Positions 10,990 to 64,000 of a DNA stretch of 64,000 nt are shown in pieces. Both the position numbers and the translations under genes were made by a program. The notes under the pieces are model-generated. The model ran no database searches. It had not been told where the DNA came from and was given only the letters and a program-made list of their open reading frames with translations. Numbering within the stretch: the first letter of the stretch is position 1; each line of letters starts with the position of its first letter. This stretch comes from Cranoglanis bouderius (lineage: Eukaryota > Chordata > Actinopteri > Siluriformes > Cranoglanididae): assembly GCA_023630585.1 (NCBI GenBank), contig CM042539.1, forward strand, positions 5,491,255 to 5,555,254, given 5' to 3'.

Positions 10990-12479
10990 ACTGCTCTGCT
11001 TACTGCACTGAACATTCAATATCTTAAAATAAACAACACAGACAATTAGCACAAAATAAAGCATTTTTTTTACTTTATTTTTGGACAATGGTTACAATAC
11101 TATCGTTTAAAAAAAACATGAATAATGAACTGAGTACAGCTCAATAAGAAAAAAATATCACTTCATTCAACAAAAGGTTTTCAGACAGTTAGTACAAAAA
11201 TGAAGCATTTTGTTTGACAGATTGCAAAGCTACATGCTACAGATTGCAAAGCTACATGGTACTGATTGCAATGCTACAGATTGCAATGCTACATGCTACA
11301 AACACTCGCACAAACTCGATGCTTGCAAACTTTTTTTTTTTTTACTAACATTCGTAGCAATTAAAACATTCTGTTTAAAAAGTACCCCCTTGAGCACTAA
11401 CGCAATAAATGAGTGTTAATGGATGTTAAAAAGTAAAACTCTAATATTTTACTTCATTTATTTAAAGATTACCTGACAAAGTTTTCACCGTCTTCACCAA
11501 GTTGTGCTTCAGAAAACGGCTCCTTCACGTCTTTCACCGGATATCTGCATGCCACGTGGCTCACAGACATACTTTACATTTTAAGCTGGGTTTACTTAAC
11601 CTTAACCTAACTGTAATTGTAGTTGACGTGACTCACGTTTTTTTGTTCACTTTATGCATACTCTTAATTTCACCTTGTAATTGACATTTTGGTATTGAAA
11701 ACACTAATGTATGTTAAGTAAGCTAAAATGTTTTAAAAAATGAACGTTTTTGAGTTTAATCTATTTATATTTATACGTAATGGTTGTTGAGCCAACGAAT
11801 CGTTTTTTTCAGTGCAGGAATTCTTTGCTCGGGTTCTTCCTTTTATTTATGCATGATTAAATTTCAATATAGTTTTCTCAGTGTACTGTATGTTGGGAAT
11901 TTACAGTAAATAAACAGACCTGGAATTTACTTGTGATTGTGATATACGGTCTGTTTGTTTAGACGCTCTTCTCTCTTTCCGATTCCGGTTACAACAGTTC
12001 ATTTTTACTGCATTGAGTTAAACAGTTTAACCTCTTGGTGTCCATTTTAAATGAGTTTCTGTCCATTTTAAGTGAGCTGTTTTCTCAGTCCAAAATAATA
12101 TCCTGTTATATTGTCAATACAATTCAACAGATAAACCCTGAATGATGATAATAATGATATTAAGTCAGTCAGTAATTCTGTAATCAGAACTCAAACCCAC
12201 GTGAATTATCGTGTATAAAGTTTCGATGAAGGTGATGAGACGCTACAACAGCTGCTCCTTCACTCGTCCTAAACCGAAGCTGAACACAGTGTGAGAAGGT
12301 TCAATTATGTTGTCAAAGTCAAATGTAAAACTGACAGTTTAATGACGCAGATGATTTGCTGAATTAGCCATACATCTTTCCCTTTCTCACAGCTTTACAA
12401 GTCTGACTTGATGTAGAGTAAACTGCAGAAACGGCATTGGCACCCTTCAAGAAAGTAATATAAATATATAACGTGATAT

Positions 12480-12900
12480 TTGAATTAATGCTACAGTACA
12501 TTCGACTTACCTTGGAAGTGGGAACTTTAAATGACGTCATTATTGACCTTTGTACATTTGAGCTACAAAGTGGGAGAAAAAAACCCAAAAAGACACCTCT
12601 ATGTTCGTCTCTTGTTAGCAACAAGCTAGCCAGCTAACTGTGATGAGTGATGTATATTTTCCGCAGAACAGTGAGCTGTACATTCAGTGTTATAGATTTA
12701 ACAAGTGAATACATCTGTGTATGTTGTCTATATATGGTGTAACTCGTTTAAAGGTAAGAAGTACTGCTGTGTTTATTGTTGATGCAGTGAGCGGCCATGT
12801 TGATTTGACGTTACTTGCTGAACTCGGAGTTGAGGAGACCGTCCCCAGTTCCTGAGTAGGTGTTTCCTAGTTGAATGCAGCATTAAACCTATGGGATTGC
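12480..12900. repeat. interspersed repeat, related to 27,690-27,870
   Basis: Bases 12,754-12,874 and 27,738-27,858 share long matches (gtgagcggccatgttgat; cttgctgaactcgg; gttcctgagtagg). A weaker relative lies at about 31,800-32,300. No coding capacity is seen, and the family is unidentified. Confidence 0.6.
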
Positions 12901-12945
12901 ACTATACTATTTAAAATTTGTTTCTAGTAGTGTATTTTTCTATTA

Positions 12946-13080
12946 TTGGCACCCCTACATGTAATATTAGGTGAACAGTATTTTAAAACCTTAAAAGTTC
13001 TCGAGAGAAAAGTCATATACTGTAGTTTGAAAATTTGTGTTTAATGTTTATTGAACAAGGATGCCAATAATTCAGGAATC
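12946..13080. repeat. short element with GGCACCC/GGATGCC inverted ends
   Basis: Begins tattggcacccctac and ends aaggatgccaataatt, an imperfect inverted pair. A similar pair bounds 61,424-61,633. Possibly a small MITE. Confidence 0.4.
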
Positions 13081-14124
13081 AGCCATAAATTCACAATTGC
13101 TATTAAAATGGTTTGACTTCTATACGACCAGCTCGAGATACACAGCTATCTGTATATCTGAGATTTTCAAATTATTTTTATGTAAAATGTTTGCGTAGCG
13201 CCAAAGCTCGACTTTTTGTAGTGTGTTAAAACTGGAACCCGTGATGGCCAGCAAACACTTCACATTTTCACGTCTTACAAAGCAGTGGTTAAAGAGCTCT
13301 CAGTGAAACCCCAGGGCTGTTGTGAATGTACAGTATAAAGGTTCTATCTTTCTAAAGCAGTACTACTTAGACCCTTGTTAAAAGGAACCATGCCCAATGA
13401 TGACCTTTTGAATTGATGCGTTCTGAACTTCTTTTATCCCGTGTTTGCTTTACGTCTCCTGAAAAAAAAAAAGGAGATAAATGCTAAATATTTTAAACGC
13501 TACCACCACCTACGAACTTGAAAACAGCTGTCAGAAAGAACTCAGCATTTCTGCAGGAGAAAAAAAATGCACATTTTGGAAGGGAGACAGAGGGAGGGGG
13601 GCATTAAATAAATACGCCTGGCATCTCTTGAAACCTCTGAAAACGCCGTCCTCCCACTCAGACTCAGCAGGCAGCGCAGTGCACACCTCACTCTCCCCCT
13701 CCACACATTAAATCCTGAACTCGGTCCGGGGGCGTTTGTTTATCATGCTGTTTGTGCAGCATAAGCAACGATGCAGGGATGAAAGGAGCTGAAACGTCTC
13801 TCAGGCAGCCCAAGACCGAGACGGAGACGGAGACAGACGCATCCTGCAGAGCTCTTTTTCACCGCTCCACATCCCTGCGAGGAAAGAAATGCCAAAAAAA
13901 AAAAAAAAAAATAGAACAGACCTACCGGTGAAAGATAAACCAGGTTCCATATGAAGATAAAGAAAACATCACAAAAGAAAAAAAAAAAATCAGAATGTTT
14001 TTGGTTTTCTCTGTGGTGAAGGTTCTATCTAAAAACCCACTTTTGAGAAGCTAAGAATCCTTAATTATCCAATAAACCATCAAGGAACCACTCAAGAACC
14101 TCCATACTTGAAGATGGTTCAAGT

Positions 14125-14522
14125 ATGGAGGTGATGAAGCAGAGTTACTGTAACTACTCTGAAGATTATTTTTCTATAACAGCACATCACCGTGTGTTTT
14201 ATTCCTCTTATACCACGGCAATTTACCAACAAATACACTTTTTTTTAATTATTAAAGAACAACATGTACAAAGTTACAGCTTTACCTCTGACAGTTACAA
14301 AGTGCTGACACTGGAGACTCCTTCCATAAATAAGGAGTTAAATAAACATCTCCTTACATTAAAAAATTTCACCATAACAACAATTTATTACGTCTGCTGT
14401 ACAAGTCCCTGCGTATGAGCTGTTACTATAGAAACGATAATGTATTAGCGATAATGAGTGCATTAATATAAACCTGTGCTGCTTTAATTAATCAACACCT
14501 TCTGATCAATCAGAAACCAGAA
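14125..14522 (-). repeat. dispersed CAGCGCTG-family repeat (reverse copy)
   Basis: Contains ttctataacagcac, gacactggagactccttcc, gctgttactatagaaacg and ccttctgatcaatcag, in the order expected for an inverted copy of the element at 58,385-58,870. Confidence 0.75.
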
Positions 14523-14660
14523 TACATAATTAGACCTTAAGGACCGCGGTCACTTTTCTCTACATGAGGGAAACATTATCAAAGGTAGCAATGGTATAAA
14601 TGTCTTACGAATATCAGTGGCCAGAGATTTATTTTATGATGTCACCGATAAAGATAAATT

Positions 14661-14744
14661 CAGGTTCTCAATCCTGGTCCTGGAGAACCCTGCTCCCAAC
14701 ACTAAAATGTGCAGGACACTAAGTTCTCCAGGGTTGAGAACCTG
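14661..14744. repeat. 84-bp imperfect hairpin
   Basis: Arms caggttctcaatcctgg...ggagaac and gttctccagggttgagaacctg fold back on each other around a 30-base loop. The word tcctggtcctggaga is a frequent fish repeat motif. It is probably a tiny MITE. Confidence 0.6.
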
Positions 14745-15221
14745 TGAACTAAAGGATGAAGGTGCTCTCAGAAAGACAATTTGCACATCCGTTGATGTCC
14801 AGCAGGTGGAGATCTGCCTCTCTGCGGCGTGAGAACGTGTGCTGGAGGTGATGAGGAACCTGCAGTGTTGTCATAGCACCGAGCGTCGCTCGAGAGCCTC
14901 GTGTATGATTCATGTTGACACACTGAGGCTCAATCTGGGTCTGTGTGGAACTGCCTCCAGTCTGCTGCCTCCATCTGCTCTCAGCCTCCAGCACGAGGAG
15001 TCGAGGAGCATCATCAGGAGGAGGGCTGAAGATGACAGTGATGATGATGAGCATGGATTTATGAAGAAGGTGTGGATGATAGCAGTATGGACTTAACTAT
15101 TTGACAGTATTATTGACACTAATAGGAAATACTGAGAAAGCACCACCAGCAATGTTTCACTGGAGAAATGTGCTGATGCACCATGGATTAATCGTGATGG
15201 TCAGGACCTCAGATTCCCTAA

Positions 15222-15224
15222 AGG

Positions 15225-15262
<38 letters not shown>
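15222..15262. repeat. (CT)n microsatellite
   Basis: About 20 CT dinucleotides, intergenic. GGTTCT-type degenerate repeat follows to 15,920. Confidence 0.9.
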
Positions 15263-15266
<4 letters not shown>

Positions 15267-16379
15267 TCCAGACTGCTAAAGCCAAGGTGACAGAAAGTCT
15301 ATACATTAAGAAGAAGCTGCTTGGCCTTCACCAGTGAAAAAACCCCACCATATTAAATTAAAAAGCGTTTAGTGTCCAGAGCTTTCAGGTGACCCCACAA
15401 TTTCAAATTACATAAAAAAAAATCAAGTGAAAATAAATTGTGTAAACAATCAACTATTACAAAAACAAACAAACAAACAAACAAAAACAAAATAAAGGTT
15501 CCCATTAGATCCAAAAAAAAGGGGTTTTCAACTTGATGCCATAGGAGAACCCTTTTAAGTTGCACAAAGAACATTTTACTTTCAAGTTCTTTAGAGAACC
15601 ATCTATTTACAGGTGCTTTAAAGAACCCACAAATGGTTCTTCCCAGCAGTGCCACAAGGAACCATGTTATCATAAGTTCTCTAAAAACCCTTAGTCATTG
15701 CTTTAAGGTTGTTACGAGTGATACCAGGAGAACCTTTTCCAGTCCCACAAAGAACTTTATAGGGTTCACTTTATCCTGTTAAGGGATGATACCTTGGAGA
15801 ACCAATACACTGCTCTGAAGAACCTGTAATGAAACATAAAGAACTTCTTTAATTTCCAAAGAACCACACAGCTCAACTCAAACTCAAGCCTGTATAATAA
15901 AAATGGTTCTTGACAAGAACAGGGTTCTATGGCGTATGACTTTAACATGCGACGTGTCTAAAACCACGTGTGTATACTGTATTTATTTGCTTCACGTGTG
16001 AGGTGACGTCTCTGTAATGACGTCACTGGGTGGGTGAACAATTAGTAGGCCTAGTTGAATGGAAATGGTTCTAAAATATATTTAGTTAATTTTATGAATG
16101 AAAAGAAAGATTAGATTACAGCAAAACAATGAATTTGTTTGATTTTTAAACGATTTACTGAAGAAGGCATTGAGATCTTCGCGCACAAACTCTGGATGAA
16201 GTGGCGTCTAATCTAGTCTGATATTAACATGTTAACATATTCAACCCAAAAAATGTGTTTATGCAGCAGCCAGCACTCTTTTATTTTATTTTAGAATCCG
16301 CACCGCCTTACTGTCCCATTAAAGCTCGTGTAGCCCGGTGGGAAATAATCACGCAGTGAGTCAAATTCATTTTGCGCTG

Positions 16380-16384
16380 CGCCG

Positions 16385-16422
<38 letters not shown>

Positions 16423-16852
16423 GTCTCTGCGCCGTGCTTTTCTCCCCCCCCCCACCATCAGTTCCTGTCTGCTAGAGGAACCGACTGCAGCCGGTGTGAG
16501 CAGCAGCAGTAGCAGTAACCTGACGCGCTTCTGGAGAACATCCGCGATGTGAGTGAAGGCTCCCGAACCGAACCGAACCGAACCGTGAAGCGGTGTTCTG
16601 CGTTAAAAAAAAAAAAAAAAAGCCAAACACAAAGGAGCTGAGATGAGAGGAGCTGAGAGGCGGTGGGAGCGGTGTCCGGGCGATGCGGTGCGAACTCCAC
16701 ACGCTGTCATGAAATCGGAGCGTCGCGGAGACTGAACGGGTCCCGAGGTGCGGGACGAGATCCGGACCCGCAGCATTAACGGAATCCCCCCTCTACACAC
16801 ACACACACTCTTCCTTCTCATCACATCACGCACGGCTAGAGAAAGTTTCCTG
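16380..16852 (+). promoter_or_regulatory. cnksr2: probable cnksr2 promoter and 5' UTR
   Basis: The sequence turns GC- and CpG-rich (gcgctgcgccgcc) compared with its AT-rich surroundings, with a (CT)n run at 16,386-16,418, a (CGAAC)4 block near 16,565 and a poly(A) run near 16,605. A good donor-like gtgagt follows position 16,546, so an upstream non-coding exon spliced toward the start-codon exon is possible. The start site is not determined. Confidence 0.5.
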
Positions 16853-62657
<45,805 letters not shown>

Positions 62658-64000
62658 GTGAGGTTCCGCCTCTTCTCGTCCTGCTCTCCTCCCACTTTCT
62701 ACTTTTCTATCATCGCTCCTCTCCACTCATCCTACCATCTTTCCATCCTTTCATCCCTCGTTCTCTGACGTCTCTAGCAGCAGACAGCACTTTCCTGACG
62801 AGAAAAAAAAAATTCTAGCGTATTCAAATAGTCGTGAAAGCCTCAAAAACTGAATATGGATTTGAACGTCCTTGTTTCTCAGTATGGCTGAGCGATATGA
62901 CAAGAAATATCATATCACGATGATACAGTACTGTATAGCTAACAAACAGAAGTGCGGCATTAAAAAAGTAAAAAATAAATAAATAATAAATGAAAATTCT
63001 GAGTTTTATTTAATGCTTACATAATCAAAATTCTAACATTGAAAAGGAAGGAAAAAGTTCTGCTAAAAAGAAATGTACAGTTTTAAAGATTAAGGACACA
63101 AAAAATTAAATCAACTGCTTACGGAAGCCCTAAGGTGCCTCGCGTTATTCATTTTTTTTCTTGTTTTCTCGTGATCTCGACTTAAGCTGTTTTCTCACTA
63201 CGTCATTTTATCCTGAGAAAATCTGGTGCCTTGTGAATGGGCCTGGTGTTACGTGCACGTTGGCGTCTTCGCCATCATAAAGTTAATAATCGCTCGCCGT
63301 AGAGATGGACTTTATCTCCGCATTAACAGAGAGGCGTGTCCCCTTCTCAAGTGTCGGACACTGATGTGGAAGCCGTCATGGAGGAGGTATTTTTGTAGGC
63401 CAACCCTGAAATTAGCATCGCATTCGTTCCCTCGACAAAAATCCAATATGATTTTCCCACTGGCTTTTGGATTATCGCAGAAAATGAGCTCTGTGACCGA
63501 CAAGAGTTTATGATTCTTACACGTTTTGTTCATCAAGAAAATCTTCACAAATGAACACAACTTTTATGAATTTCGAAGCCTAAATACAAATCGGCAGAAG
63601 TAAAAAGCTAAAATTAGGCTATAAACGAACCGCACCACGTTCGCATGACTTCGACGTCACCACCGCTACGCTTCCGACGACTCTTTCTATCTTTGATTAA
63701 AAAAAAACACTGCAATTGGAAAATACTATAAATTGATAAATCTATAAGTCGGGAAGTTTGAGTTGGAATAATCTTTATAATTTGTATTAGTTTTCCTGTT
63801 CGGTGTGATGACGTTTAACGTCTCCGACAACCTCTGTAATCCCTGTTAGCCCCTTGTTAGCAACCGCCTTTTTCAAGGCACGTAAAAGCTTAACAAAATC
63901 ACGAGTGGGGTTTTACTGATGTATTTTATGTTGTAGTATAAAACGTGAACATATCTTGAGTTTGTGTTAACCACAGACCTTATCTCAGTCATTTAACCAA
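62658..64000 (+). other. cnksr2: start of cnksr2 intron 8 (runs off the window)
   Basis: No further exon, transposon or long repeat was recognised. The expected next exon (continuing PDZ with a GWQLKN-type start) was looked for and not found. Confidence 0.7.

Larger units (their letters stand above)
10805..16380. other. intergenic region between chrnd and cnksr2
   Basis: The first few hundred bases are probably chrnd 3' UTR. The rest is AT-rich and has no reading frame that resembles a known protein. It contains a small tandem repeat at about 11,217-11,300 (gattgcaatgctaca units), an interspersed repeat at 12,480-12,900, GGTTCT-type repeats, a GC-richer block at 13,600-13,880, a dispersed-family copy at 14,125-14,522 and an 84-base hairpin at 14,661-14,744. 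Confidence 0.7.

Overview
This window is nuclear DNA from a ray-finned fish, most likely a teleost. Two vertebrate genes with fish-like exon sequences lie among compact and very long introns, dense (GT)n/(AC)n/(AT)n microsatellites, Tc1-type DNA transposons and a Ty3/Gypsy-type LTR element. A catfish-like genome would fit, but nothing here fixes the species.

Region 1 (about 1.9-11 kb, + strand) holds a complete 12-exon gene for the delta subunit of the muscle nicotinic acetylcholine receptor (chrnd). The spliced reading frame is 521 codons plus stop, and every exon junction keeps phase. Intron 1 carries a MITE fragment. Intron 7 carries a Tc1-like transposon with a damaged transposase and a minisatellite of about 30 bp period. 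Intron 9 is largely a 42-bp minisatellite with a higher-order duplication.

Region 2 (10.8-16.4 kb) is intergenic: repeat fragments, an 84-bp hairpin and a GC-richer block, with no gene recognised.

Region 3 (about 16.4-62.7 kb and beyond, + strand) is the 5' half of cnksr2 (connector enhancer of kinase suppressor of Ras 2, MAGUIN). Eight coding exons give SAM, CRIC and the start of PDZ, 270 codons in phase; the gene runs off the right edge. Several exons sit directly against microsatellites. Exon 4 lies between (AC)n and (GT)n, and the exon 6 acceptor is preceded by (GT)n in place of a pyrimidine tract.

Region 4, inside cnksr2 intron 3 (39,442-44,362), is the most unusual object: an LTR retroelement without pol. 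It encodes a Ty3-type Gag capsid-like segment. This is followed, across a one-base frame offset, by a zinc finger closely resembling the N-terminal finger of methionine aminopeptidase 1 (METAP1), and then by about 2.2 kb of in-frame coding tandem repeats. It looks like a non-autonomous retroelement that captured a host domain. cnksr2 introns also hold two more Tc1-like remnants, two full-length MITEs, a tRNA-type SINE and about ten copies of an unclassified dispersed repeat.

The two genes act in related places (postsynaptic receptor and postsynaptic scaffold), but the sequence gives no sign that they are co-regulated. The density of mobile and simple repeats explains nearly all remaining open reading frames.
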